From assembly GCA_022113835.1 (NCBI GenBank), contig JAILWY010000019.1, positions 6,410,001-6,474,000 of the forward strand: 64,000 nucleotides of DNA, in the 5' to 3' direction. Each line of letters begins with the position of its first letter. The stretch's first letter is position 1. Shown here piece after piece: positions 11,970 to 24,342 of the stretch. A program made the translations under genes and the position numbers. This DNA is from Atopsyche davidsoni. Taxonomy: Eukaryota; Arthropoda; Insecta; Trichoptera; Hydrobiosidae. The notes under the pieces are model-generated. The model was given only the letters and a program-made list of their open reading frames with translations. It did not search any database and was not told where the DNA came from.

Positions 11970-14900
11970 TTAGTGCGCCGGGCTCTCGGCTGACTCTTCC
12001 GATGTTCCGTGAGCTGCGAGGGACTGCTGCAGAGCCACGGGGGTCAGCCACTCTCTACAAAACAAATTAAAATGACATTTTAGAACCGGTATTATTTTAC
12101 CAACCACACTAACAAAAGATCAAAAGTCGAGAGCTAACCGAGTTTGCGAAAGGATCATATGCTTACCTTGGAAGGCAGCGCTGTAGAAATGGCACGCAGG
12201 AACTGAAGTAAGCAAGTCGGTTTACCCAGGGAGGAATATCAGTCCCACACAGCAACTGTTTAAAATATTTATAATATACATGCTTTACTTGCACGGTGGA
12301 CAACATATATACGAATATACATCTTTGATTACATGAACGTAGGTAAACTCACCTGACAAAGAGCTCCAGAGAAATGATTGCAGTTGTTGTTCATTAAATG
12401 GTACCTAAAAAATTTAAAAAAAATTATACAAAATATCAGATTCAAAACATTTTCCATGAAATTCTTTATCAAAACAGACTAACAATCAACAAAGTTTTCT
12501 TTAATGACAAGCCTTGGTTATTGTTATCAAGGAATCTTTACTCAGAATTCTATTATAATGTTTTTATTGAAAGAATATTTTGTGATGCTCTCACTTTTTA
12601 TTTTTTGACGCCACTAGTTTCGCCAAGAACATCACAAAATATTCTTTTAGAATCTATAGATTACGATGCCCTCACTGGTAAGAGGCATTTACAATACGGA
12701 AGTAATTGTAAAGATTACAAGGCTAATTTAATATATCGATTCCTCGATGGCTCTATAACAAGTTAATCAAAATTTGACACAGCTCAACACCCAAGAAGTC
12801 CATTGGCGAATTTTAGCAGCAGAAGTTGATCGTATTTACCTGTCTCCTTTAAATTGTTTCCCAAGCTCTTCAACGGCCGATTGCACTTCATCCGCCGTGA
12901 AGTCTGTCCAGCCAATATTCAAACTTTGTCTGAAAGAGAAAGCAACTTATAAACCTAATAATTGTATCTGAGCCGCCAGAAAAATTACAGAATGAGACAC
13001 AAATAAATCTTGAACAAAAAAAAGGCGATGCAATTGTAAACGGCAATATTTTTAGCATGAAGGTTACTTTATACCAAATTTATATTAAATGAACAAATAA
13101 TAAAACTCGCTTGCCAAATCTAAAAAACACACAACGCTTAGTTTTACTTAAAAATAGGAAACGCTGGGATTCCACCAGGATTATTAACTTGCTAACAAAA
13201 ATATCCACCAATCAACAAGATGTATGAAACATATTTGTATTTGTACGAGTGTTAATATGTGAATGTGAATATGATCATGGAAACAAGAGTTGAAACATCA
13301 AAGAAACAGGGTTGAAGCTTAATATTCGGTAAAGCACTTTATGGGTCGAAAAAAGTGGTAGTTGTTACGTGGGCTTGCCAAAGTATGATCCAGCAATAAA
13401 ACGATAATGAAAAAGATCAAATATAAAATATCAAAAAGTATGCAATAAATAAATAATCAGTGATTTGTATGTTTATAGGTTTGTCAGCCGTTATTAGCCG
13501 ATTTCGTTTCTTGGGTGTTGTACTGCTTGAGGTTTTTGTCTGAACACAAGCGGGCGTACAGATTCACCGATGTACGGATTCAGAAGTGGTCAAGCATTTT
13601 TTGAAACGGGATACACTCCCTAATTTCAGCCCGTGGTGCTCGCCACAGCCAAAGACAAACACAGTTGTCTTGTCAGAGACGCGATTGATATTCTCAAGCT
13701 CCTTGACAAAAGAGATGAGGGCCTTTGGTTTAAGACTGCGTAATTGCCGACTCTACGTGCGCTCGCTTCCGAGTACCGGCTAGGTGCATCCCTAGCATGG
13801 AGACCGAAACGTCAACACCCATGAAACCAAATCAACTCTTATCGGTGATCATTATTAAATATTGAAAAAGTTCGCATTTTTAACACAGATTTAATATGTT
13901 TATAGATTGATACGCATATGAAACATATAGGTACATCGATTACACACTTGCATATAGATTCAAACTCTCACTTAGTAAGTGCAACAGAGGGCAAATGGAC
14001 TAAGGTGCCTAACTCCAATAGCCAGATCCAACTTGCATAGGACAGCTGCTGTTTTATACCTGTTAATATTGTTTATATTATATGGAAATTGTGTATGTAT
14101 ATAAATTATACACTTTGGCTATGAATTGAATAGTTTATGGCAATGAAAGTCAGTGGACATTGGACAAGTTACCGAAGTACACAAGTTTAATTTCTCCCGA
14201 CTCTGCATCCTGTTAACCCATCACAAGAGAAAGCCTCGAGTGAGTCCACCAAAATATGTACGGATATGAAGGAATCCGCAAACTCTAATTGAGGATTTTT
14301 CTCACCGTTTCATGAATAATACAGGAGAACGCATGCATATGTTATGTTTATTTGAAAGAATTGATGTGCAATATTAAACAGTAATAATTTATAAAGGAAA
14401 AGAGCTAAATCTGAATAGATATTATTTTGTCATTGTCTTACTTAATTCACTGTTAAAATAAATAACTATCTTAAAGTACATTATAGAAAATATATCTTAA
14501 AAGGAAACTTTTTTATAAATATAGACATAAGCAGTTACAAATATAAAATTTTTAATGTATAATTTCTAACAATCGCAAAGCCAAGTATTAGCATGGATTT
14601 ATATTATTTTAAGGTTTTACAACTAACAAAATAACAAAATGGTGTCATTGTGCATTGTTTTAAAAAATGATTGCATTCGACGGCAAGAATTCTCGCAGCA
14701 ATGTAATTTTTGATGCAAAAAACAGGTTTTAAAGAAATAATTTCTGTAAGTTATCATATTGCTTAATATTTAACAGTTCGGTATTTTTGAAAAAAAATTA
14801 CGTGTGCAATTTATTTGTGGTAATAAAAAATTACTGACGATCTCAATAAACCAAATAAATGTGTTAAGTGTTAAAATAATTATATCAAATAAATAAGAAA

Positions 14901-16208
14901 AAGCTGTATTTTTTGGTTACCTTTGATATATGTTATTCACACGGTCTGATAGGTCAGATATTTATGAGTTAATTTCTGACTTAAAAGATGATCAAACATG
15001 TGAAAATTAACTTAACTATACATTGTATTGATTAGTATAACTTTTTCAATTTGAAAAAACTCTCTCGAATCTCCTAGCCTCTACACAGTTTTAGCTATAC
15101 ATGGTAAAAACAGTGAAAATAACTCTGAATACATACATCCTTGCACATTGCTTTAAAAGTAAAGAGGACCTACATACTAAATGTGTATACAGTGACTCGC
15201 GTATGGATTGTTTACTTAGTAGATTGTGTATTTTTAGAGCCATGAGTCAGAGTAAATGACTTCACACCTTATGTTTGCTAGTAGCATATGCAATGCAAAA
15301 ATAAACATAAAAGAAATAGGAGTAAAAATTATAAGAGCACAATTAAAATTGAAAGTGAGTTGCTAATGAATGTGCTGTGTAATGTATATTACCTGAAGCG
15401 GAACTGATCTCCGAGCTCACTAGGGTCCTTAGGGCTGATAGGAAAGATGCCAGTGAAGGAGAAAGGGTGGCCTCCGTAAACATATTCTACCCCGTGAACC
15501 TCTACCCCACTGTGAAACACTCCCAGGCCCAGGTTGGCTGTATATGAGTTAACCCAGTACTGCAAGCAAAATGAAAACACTATTAACTCTAACAGTCTTC
15601 TATTATTTATAGAGCAGAATGATCTTTCAATATTCATGCGTTTAAAAGCTATAATAAAGTCACAATTCCTTAATCACCTCTTGGATAATAATCAAATCAT
15701 AAACCCGACACAATGCTGATTATTTAACAAAAATGTATCAAATGCATATTCTTAAATACCTCTATGTAACTAAGCATTAAAATTTATAATGTTCAATATT
15801 AATCAAGTATATTATCATATCAATGAGCAATTAAATAAAAACAATTCACAATTTTAGTTTTTATTTTGCGGGAATTCATGTGGAAAAAATCAGGGGTTTT
15901 TCCGAGGTCATTGGATTTTCATTGTATCCAGTAATTACCTTACAATGTTTGAATGTGCATAATATAGTAAACATTACTGTGTTGTAAGTTAATATTTTTT
16001 GCTGTATTTATTGGATGTGTGTATTGAACATTGGTCAGTTTCTGCAACTGACTGAATCAAAAGTTTGTGTAGTTTTGAAACCATTTAGTTTTCACTTGCA
16101 TTAAAATATGAAGTTATACAATTATTACATGGGGCTTACCATGTCATAGACGTTGAGCACAACGGGCTCCCGGCCGTGCATTTTCTCGGTCTTGCGGGCT
16201 GCACCCAT
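11970..16208 (-). CDS. DESI2: DESI2-type PPPDE deubiquitinase/deSUMOylating isopeptidase, six coding exons
   Basis: Coding exons are 16208-16140, 15559-15393, 12929-12840, 12404-12353, 12255-12167 and 12054-11970, giving 183 aa (human DESI2 has 194). PPPDE domain proteins are papain-fold cysteine isopeptidases that remove ubiquitin or SUMO. The catalytic pair is visible: His39 in GVFHSGVEV and Cys117 in [12 protein letters not shown]. Other family landmarks are [41 protein letters not shown] and [15 protein letters not shown]. The start is fixed by in-frame TAG TAG codons 33-38 bp upstream in the same exon. The N-terminus is about nine residues longer than in the vertebrate protein. The C-terminal tail ([13 protein letters not shown]) is short and acidic. 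All phases agree (0,2,2,0,2), so the gene is intact. Confidence 0.92.
13511..13822. repeat. Penelope-like repeat fragment in DESI2 intron 2
   Basis: A more GC-rich block of about 310 bp starts CTTGGGTGTTGTACTGCTTG, followed by AGGTTTTTGTCT, and ends with CCGAAACGTCAACACCCA. The start resembles the arm of the repeat at 29596-29706, and the GAAACGTC motif is shared with that copy and with 24678-24795. I read the three as relatives. No intact ORF is present. Confidence 0.4.
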
Positions 16209-16432
16209 CGTGGGCAGGCACGAAGGAAACATGCCGCCCTACTAATAGACCTGCAAAAAAATTTCATGAATAACATCTATACTTCCGTTTTAATGGTAAT
16301 GTCTTGTCTCAATACATCAAATGATAACAGTTATGAACCTGGAGCGTACCTTAGCTCTGCAGGTAAATGAAGTTACCACCCTGCCTTGTTTTTCGCACTC
16401 TCATATGACCAGATTCTTTCCATCCAGTGGAG
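16209..16432 (-). other. DESI2: DESI2 5' UTR, including one likely non-coding exon
   Basis: The first coding exon extends as 5' UTR to 16250, where TTTTTTGCAG forms an acceptor. A likely upstream non-coding exon lies at 16432-16350, between TTATTGCAG and a GTACGC donor. It contains short out-of-frame ATGs. Transcript data would settle its use. Confidence 0.5.
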
Positions 16433-19400
16433 CTGCAATAAATGAAAGACAATTAAATGGTCAGCAGAGCATTGATATTACTGAAAAGCAACAGGAATAC
16501 AAGGATAAGGAATTTACATATTAAAATAATTTTAACTTTTCTTTTGCAACTGCAAGTTTTATATTCTATTGTTTTGCTTATCCCTTAACTTTAATTCTAA
16601 AAGCTATACCCAAAGTAATAGACAGCAGCGTGTTACTGTCAGCTCTGTCTGCATTAGCCTTTTGCCAAAATTAGTTCAAAACATAATTTGGACATTTGTC
16701 GTATGTTATCACTAAATGAATGACACATCATTGAAATTTTTATACAATGTTTGATTAAAATAAAGATTCATCATTTTGGTTACATGCTATAACTTATGCA
16801 GTAAGATATGGGTTATCTGATAATAATATTGTAACAAATACAATTAAATGATAGTTATTGAAAATGCTTTATTGATTAGAATGACTTTAGGCGGAGTATT
16901 TTTTTATTTGACATCATTTTATTTTAAAATAATTTACGGGACCATATCATTCCAAATATCAGACTTGTAGACTATGTTGTAGTTAGTAATAAGTATGAAA
17001 CAAAAGTTTAATTTATATAGGAGTAGAAGTATAGTATTTTAATAATTTAAAAAGTAATTATAGATAATCGATACTATAAATATGCACTTTACAGTGAAAT
17101 CCAAAAATAGACATTGAACATACACAAACATTGCTGTCGCTTTACTCTAAGAGAATAAAATATTCCATTTAAATAACCACAAAGCTAGAAAAATTAAATT
17201 GGGCGATGTTCTCATGCGATTTAGATATAAATATTCATATTAAGCATTGAAAATAAATTATAGATACGAGGTTATATCCTCAACATACTGTATCCTAACG
17301 AAATCGTGTAAACAAAGCAGGGGCTGTTGACACTGCGGTTTGAGAAAGAAGAATATTTCGTAATTAATAAAGACATATAAATCAATTTACTAGAGACGAT
17401 AAGCAAGAAGAGGTCACCGAAAGTTCACTAGGATGGTATTTAAAATTTATGCAATACCTGCCTCGCAGGCGCTAAATAAAGCCTATCAGGAACCTTCGTG
17501 GATTTGTAATCCGTATAATATCCTGCTTAGCGCACTAACTTTTTGGTAATTATCAGTTGGAATTATTCACAGATACTAGATAACAGACACTTCTATCATA
17601 ATTGGGTGAGTATAACACCCTTTGATAAAAAATCCACCGAGCAGCGTGCGCTCATCACTGACAGGACAGACCACAAACAATTGAAATTGCTGCAATCGCA
17701 ATCCGTAACTCTAGCGCTGGCACCAGAGAGATTACCGTTTACCACGCATATAATTTATAATAAATATATATGGCAACTATGTATATTTGGAAAATAAACA
17801 TATTTTGTAATTATAATTTTGCTAATAAATAAAATCATATACTATGAAAAATATAGGTGCCTATTTCAAATGAGATTAATTTCTCAATCATTGTTAAATA
17901 ATTTAAGAGTCAACCATTTTAGAGGTTATTAATATTTTCTTACAAATGACCTTTACCTGTCAAATGTTGGTAGATGATATGTAGTTAATGGAGGTCACTT
18001 TTTTGTAAATTAAAACAAAACCAAATATGTATATGAATTATTTATTGATTTAGCTGTATTATAAACTTTACTTATCTAACTAACAATTGGGATTGAACCT
18101 TTGATCATTTTGGCAAATTAATTTTGACATAAAACATCAAGTATTAATGTAATTAATTAAATATACAATTGGGTAATTTAAACTCATCTCAAAATTGTAA
18201 ATCACAGTATTCATTTAAATAATCAATTTTCACGTAACATCCTTCATAAACCAAATCGGTCAAGTCAGCTTTCCAAAATGTTGAGGTTATTTTTTTATTT
18301 CTGCTGTGTAGCAGAAATAAAATAAAAACTATTAAATTTACTATTTCTAAACTGAATAACTTTTATTTTTTTAATAATTTGAACTGTCCATCATTACAAA
18401 ACCGTTTTGTGGAAGTGATAGTCATATTGCTTATGTTTACACTGCGCTGGCGTCAGAAAACAGCTCTTTGCGATATAACTAAAACTAACCAATCAACAAT
18501 TATGTTCTACTCGTTAATTTTTATCAAAAACAGAGCATCAGTATATTAATTGGTATCAATCACTTAAAAGAAGTATTCCTGTTTTCAACATGAATACTTC
18601 TTCATGATTTACAATTGGATTCGATTTTATAAATTAAATATTGTTCAATCTATATCAGAAAGATTTACTTTACTTACCTGCTTTTTCTAAAAGAATTACT
18701 GGGGGCCAGCTTTTCTAAACTTGATAAAGCTAGTTTTTTTTATTTTGAAGCTGAATCAAGTCAGGGATTTGATTTGCGTTTTGCCGAAATTTTAGTACTT
18801 AGGTCTTCCATGTCCACGGAGTACCAACTCAACTTTCACCGCTCCTCTTGCCCTTAGTAAGTTTATTTTGGTGGGCTAAATTTGCAATCATTATTATTAT
18901 TAGATGTATAAAAAAACATTTATTCCAATGAAATCGCGATAGTAATTAAGAAAGTAAATTTTTCAAGTTACTATCATAAATATATTATTAGTAAAACAAA
19001 TTCACTACTGCTAATAAACGTCATCGCCGTTTTAGGATAATTTACATGAGAAATATATATTATGTTTATATATAATTACTTTTTGGAAATAGGCTTGACA
19101 AATTATGCTAAACGCACATATATGTTCAATCAAAATCATTTAAGATTACATCATATCTCAAATTGTAGATATGGTGTTATACATGCGTACAGGTCACAAA
19201 AAATTATGGTTGAACTACTTGCTTGTTAACATACCTTAATAAAACTACAACAAAAAATGCAGACATGTTCTTAGGTGACACAAATGCAAGCACGGCAATG
19301 ATGTAAATAGATAACAGATTTCAATTTTTTTATAAACAATCATCATATAGCTATTATGTCCCATAAATATACAAAATCTAAAAATATATCCTTGTCCACT

Positions 19401-20503
19401 AGCGACCTTTTTGCTTACAGATCAGAATTGCAAGAGTCACCCTAATTTAGTGTTGCATTTGATTGGTTTATGTCTGATCCATATCTTATATAGATTTGTG
19501 GGTAAAATATCTAAAAAGAAATCTTTAGAAGTCCGCAAGGAAGAAGTTTTAAATTATCCACAAGGACGAGAGCCGTGGATGATAATCGGGAAAAAGGAAA
19601 GGATTAAGTAATTTCCAATGTAACAGTTTTTAATGTGAAGGCATCATATAAAGTAATAACCATGTTTATTTTCTTAGTGTTCAAATTACGCGAGATGGAA
19701 TTATCTCTTCCCATATTAATTAATCAATCTATTGTATGTATTCATGGAGGTATGCTGTGTAAGGAAGTGTAAATGAAAGGTTATATGTATAAGTACAATT
19801 TTTTATTGCGTTAACATTACAATGAAAAGATATTGAATAATTTTTCAGATAATTCTCATATAAAAGCTGCACATCATTGCACTATAAGTTTAATCGTGTA
19901 TAAATGCGATACTATACAATACATCAACAAGCTCAAAACACAGTTTTACACCAATAAGCCACTCGCTGACACGCCTTCATCTTTATCAAATAAATAATAT
20001 TTAAGATAAAAAAAAATGTTTGCTCAATACTGATCAACTTGGGTAAAAAAATAATAATAAAAGATATAAAATGAGGTTTTAAGTATTTTATTTCGAAAAT
20101 CTGTTATCTACTGTCAATAAATTTATTATTATTAACTTTGCAATTTTCTCTACAGAAGGCACTTGCCGTATAACTCATAAATAGTTTAAAAAAATAATAA
20201 TTTTGTTCAACGCATGCCAAGCAAGTTATAAAAAAAAAAAAAACTGAAAATATCAGCAGCATCTCATCCACTGTCAAAACGTATTGTCAACGATATTTGA
20301 TTATAATACAATAGTTTGAAAAGACCCGGCGGAGAATACTCGGGAGTGATAGGTTTTAGTAGCAAGAATCTGGACATACTAGAAATTTAAAATTAAAATA
20401 TTTGGATAGTCATTTCTGGCACATGCTGGAATGCACATTTGTGGGGGATTGGGACGGGGGCTTGAGGGCATGACTGTGCGTATATAATGTGATGGAAAGC
20501 TAT
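16433..20503. other. Region between DESI2 and thioredoxin, no gene seen
   Basis: The left part should hold the DESI2 promoter. A less AT-rich stretch around 17620-17740 could be an upstream exon or promoter but has no firm signal. The right part holds the thioredoxin 3' UTR: AATAAA-type signals on the minus strand appear near 20087-20130. ORFs at 17543-17797 and 19411-19611 show no recognisable domain. Confidence 0.4.
18293..18322. repeat. Perfect short hairpin
   Basis: A 13-bp perfect stem encloses a GTGT loop: TTTTATTTCTGCT pairs with AGCAGAAATAAAA. It is in non-coding DNA. The stem is too short for a canonical animal pre-miRNA. It may be a chance AT-rich palindrome or a small foldback repeat. 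Confidence 0.6.
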
Positions 20504-20956
20504 TCACTTGAGCTTTACGATGATGGTCTTCAGTTTCTCTGCGTTAGCACCACTAAACTCGTCCAACTTTTTACCATCCTTTATAAACACAAATGTCGGC
20601 ATAGAGGAGATGCTGTACTCTTCGGCTAGTTCCTGACATTCATCCACGTCAACCTGAGAAAAACAAGCAGGGATTAAATACACAAACACATTTAAAAAGA
20701 AGTAATTCAGGAAATAAAATAACATATGGTTTATATATATTCTATTCAATTGTTAATATTTGCTTTTCATTGTAAGGTTTACCTTGAGCACTGTGATTTC
20801 ATCAGAAAGTTCCCCAGCCAATTGCTCCAGAACAGGTGAGATAACCTTACAGGGTCCGCACCAGGTGGCGAAGAAGTCCACGATCACCAGTTTACTTTCA
20901 GCATTTATTAGCTGAGCTGCGAAGTCTTCTTTGTCCTTGATGTGGATGGCTGCCAT
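20504..20956 (-). CDS. Trx-2: Thioredoxin, two exons
   Basis: Exons 20956-20783 and 20653-20504 join in phase 0 to give 107 aa, the usual size of a cytosolic thioredoxin. The redox-active WCGPCK motif is at residues 32-37 after VDFFAT. SMPTF carries the cis-proline (Pro77). The second exon begins VDVDECQELAEEY. There is no signal or transit peptide, so it should be cytosolic, reducing protein disulfides with electrons from thioredoxin reductase and supplying peroxiredoxins. The donor is AAG/GTAAAC and the acceptor TTTTTCTCAG. Insects usually have several thioredoxins; Trx-2 is chosen because this is the short, general form, and the exact orthologue is less certain than the family. Confidence 0.93.
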
Positions 20957-22930
20957 TGCTGCTGTTTATGTGGCTATTGCAGACATACATACTTAATGAG
21001 TTGATTGAAGTATAATAAAAAAAACAATTTTCAATTTATTTCATCATCAGAATATTGGAAATGAATAAACGAGACATTTATACTATCATTACAAAACTGA
21101 TAAAAAGATTACACGCTTCGCAAATAAATAATAAAATACCCGAAAGTTTAACCACCGCAATGCAAATATCTGTTATACATGCGATAAAAAACATTTTTAT
21201 ATAATATGTGAACAATGACCTTCGTAATGCGCTATCAATATTTCGTATACTTTCATATTTTAACATTAAATACATAGAATGATTGGTAATAACATAAATA
21301 TTTTTGAAAACCACAATCAATTTGGTAATATCCGAAAAACAATGTGGTTAGCATTTATGAATCTAGAACAAACTGTTAGGGGCCAGGTGTGTTTTTACGA
21401 TACATACCACTGACTAATAACTGAATCAATGGAAATGATAAAGTAATGAGTCATAAAGCATTGATTTATAATAAAAAAAATTATTAAAATGATAAAGCTG
21501 AAAACATGACACTGATTAATTCATAAGACCCAAGTTGCATAAGGTTGTACGAGGGCATAAATGACTGCACTAATTATTTAATCCAATCAATATGATTTTT
21601 TGTAAGTAATATATATTTGTAAATAAGTAAAATAAAACAAAATAATCACTTTGAAATCAGAACGCCAGTTTTGTTTGTAAAACCCAACCTCAAAATTTTA
21701 ATAAATTATTTAAAAATTACGTGCAATCGATGGACATGAGAAAAAATAGGCGTCACATCTCAAACTAGAAATGACTCAACGTTGTGCGGAAAAAGCAATA
21801 AGCGTCATTAGGTAGTCGAGCATGAGCCATCGTAACATTACGCGGCATTTTTATTACTCAGGATGCGGTAAATAATTCTTCCATCAGACCAAATCTTACT
21901 AACGATTCAATAATAGCTAAATAGCTGTATTTTACGACATGGCTGTTCGTGCAATCAAGGTCGCTAGATTTCACTTTTAGTTCATTACATTTTACATTAT
22001 CAACCTGCCCAATCTACTACGCTGGCCGGTCGTATACAGATAAACGCACAAGTACGCTAGATATGACTTGTGTTACATTACGACTGCGGAATAATTGAAA
22101 ACTTCGCCATAATCCACGAATTGAAATCATGGTAAATCAAGGTCATATCAAATATTGCAATATGATATAATTAAAATTGCGGGTATTGTGGTAAGAAAGA
22201 GTGTGTGCGTTAATTTAATGTTACAAGGAAGAGGTTAGCATTTAGAGTATTCGCTAGCACCATGGACAATACCTTAAACGTTAAAACATACCTCGAACAA
22301 AAAAAACCAACGGTAACTAGGCCGGTAGCGGAGAGTGCAGATACGCTCTGGCGTGGCGAACGACGGCAAATGCAAACAAGGACAAATGCGGAGAGTGATA
22401 AAGAACCGGAGTTGCCATACGCAAATTCAAATATCATCCAATTGCTTTTTAAATATAATATTTTTGGTTTGTTAGTGTGTACAAAATAAACCGTTGAAAA
22501 AAATATTCAAATACGGAAGCATCACTTCGTTGTGGTAAAGTAAAATATTATCGGTCAACTATGAACAAAATTATCACCCCTGAGAATCTGACCTATCAGA
22601 TTGAAATCAGGATTTATATTTTTGATTTTTGCATGTGTTTTGCTTCATCGTTTCGACTTGATTTGATAGTACCATTAAAATTAAGCATGTGGATAAATTG
22701 GAAATTTTTTTAAAATATAAAGGCTTAAAAAAAATAAAACATATATTATCATGTTTCTCAAATCCAAAAGTCTGTTTAATTCTTTAAAAACACTCAATTT
22801 TCTTTAAAAATATAAAATCAATTACAGATATTTTATTTTAGGTATTTTGTTTAATCTACAAGTGGATTATGAAAAATAATATAATTATGAATTCAATTAT
22901 GGAAAAAGATAAACTATACTGCAGTTTATA
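20957..22930. other. Region between thioredoxin and the secreted-protein gene
   Basis: The left end should hold the thioredoxin promoter. A relatively GC-rich patch lies at about 22240-22420. The only possible coding signal is the small ORF listed separately. The rest is AT-rich with poly-A and poly-T runs. Confidence 0.4.
22262..22489 (+). CDS. Possible small ORF (75 aa), function unknown
   Basis: The ATG sits in a good Kozak context (GCACCATGGAC), and the first 55 codons are hydrophilic and more GC-rich than the flanks. I recognise no domain. The tail becomes AT-rich and hydrophobic, so the real coding part, if any, could stop at a splice donor. The same patch could instead be a promoter or 5' exon of a neighbour. 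The call rests on start context and composition only. Confidence 0.2.
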   Translation: MDNTLNVKTYLEQKKPTVTRPVAESADTLWRGERRQMQTRTNAESDKEPELPYANSNIIQLLFKYNIFGLLVCTK

Positions 22931-24330
22931 TTATGGCTGGTAATATGGAGTGGTTGAAGTAACATTCAATGTTTCAATGGGCTTCGTTGCAACTTTCATT
23001 TGTTCCATTTTTTTTTCCAATTTCTCGAGGAGATCTTTATTTATTTGCACCTCAGATATAATCTCACCAAGAGTTTCCTTCTGATCTCTGAAACTATGTT
23101 GCGTGGTACAGATATGAGCTGTATCACTACCATTTCCACTTGAACGCCTTTTACGATAGTATAAATTATTATCAGCTCGCTTATATTCGCTAATTTTTTT
23201 TTTCAAGCTATTGAGTTTTGAATTTATTACAATATTCTTGTTCTCGATATCTTCATAATCTTCTTTGGCAGCGCAGTTCTTTATTTCTGGTGCATTAAGT
23301 AAATTTTTATAAATTTCATATATTTTAGTATCAACACTTTTGAGGACTGATTTGACTGCGTCTTTTCTATTTTCTGCAATGGAGCAGTCATTTTCTTTAC
23401 AAAGAGTATGAGGCTGAAATTTCAAAAGTAGTACTTCACCGCTGTTTGTTTTTTCATTGAATACAGATAGAAGTACATCTCCTGTCTTCATATTAACATC
23501 AACATCAAACACCTGTAGATAAAAAAAACTACTATAACATCAAAATTATTGCAATTCAGAAACGTTTTTTAGTACAATAGCTCAAGTATCAATCAAAAAT
23601 GAGCCTGACCCTTGAAATACGATTTATATTAATCTATCGCAATTTTCAGAAAATAAACGTGAACTCGTCTGTCATCTTTTACAGTCAGTCTATATTGTTA
23701 AAAATTAAAACATAAAAATATTATGCAACCAGCAACGAGATTACTTTTTTGGTTCACCTGTGTGTGGTTTCCCTATATCATGAGTCTTATATAATCCCTA
23801 TAGTAATAAATAGTAATATTGTGTTTACTAACCTTATCACCGACTTCTTTAATTTGTTTTGTAACAATAAAATCACCTGCAATATTCACATCCTTTTTAT
23901 TTACAACGTATAGAGGCCCGCTCTCTTCCGTGCCAGAAAGTTTAATGGCAAACACGAGGTCATTGTAAAGTGCATATATAAATTTATTATCAGTTTTGTA
24001 TGGTACAGATGACGGAATATTAGTTTTTCCAAAATTCAGGTTAAGATCGCCAACTCCTTTAATATCAATTGAGCTTTTAACAAAATTGAATGTTTCTGTA
24101 TATTCTTCTTCGAACTCAATTGAATAAACTTTTTCGTTTATTTGGTATAACTGTGTGTCTTCAGGCCCGAATCTGACCATGGTAGCATAGCCGTTGTTAA
24201 ACACTTTTATTACTGATTTGATATAGACATTATTGTGCATCAAAATTTCATTACATTGCACTATTTGACAATTGCTCCTTATGATCAAAATTGCGGTAAA
24301 AACCATCGCCACCGCATACATTTGTCTCAT
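22931..24330 (-). CDS. Predicted secreted protein with C-terminal coiled coil, unrecognised family, two exons
   Basis: Exons 24330-23833 and 23512-22931 join in phase 0 (AAG/GTTAGT to CTACAG/GTG) to give 359 aa. The start MRQMYAVAM is chosen because CCATTTCAG, a good acceptor, immediately precedes that ATG, implying an upstream non-coding exon; an ATG 12 nt further up is in the presumed intron. Residues 1-21 form a signal peptide ending near SNC. Exon 1 encodes a beta-rich region with repeated Phe/Tyr and Gly-Asp turns, somewhat like a propeller blade series. Exon 2 carries cysteines, an RKRR basic site near 286-289 that a furin-like protease could cut, a charged heptad-like helix near 315-338, and an N-glycosylation sequon (NVTS) near 349. 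Remote similarity to lepidopteran haemolymph ligand-binding proteins is possible but unproven. Confidence 0.7.
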
Positions 24331-24342
24331 CTGAAATGGCAA

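Noticed and set aside
18293..18322. Perfect hairpin considered as a microRNA precursor
   Set aside because: The stem is only 13 bp, too short for a miRNA precursor.
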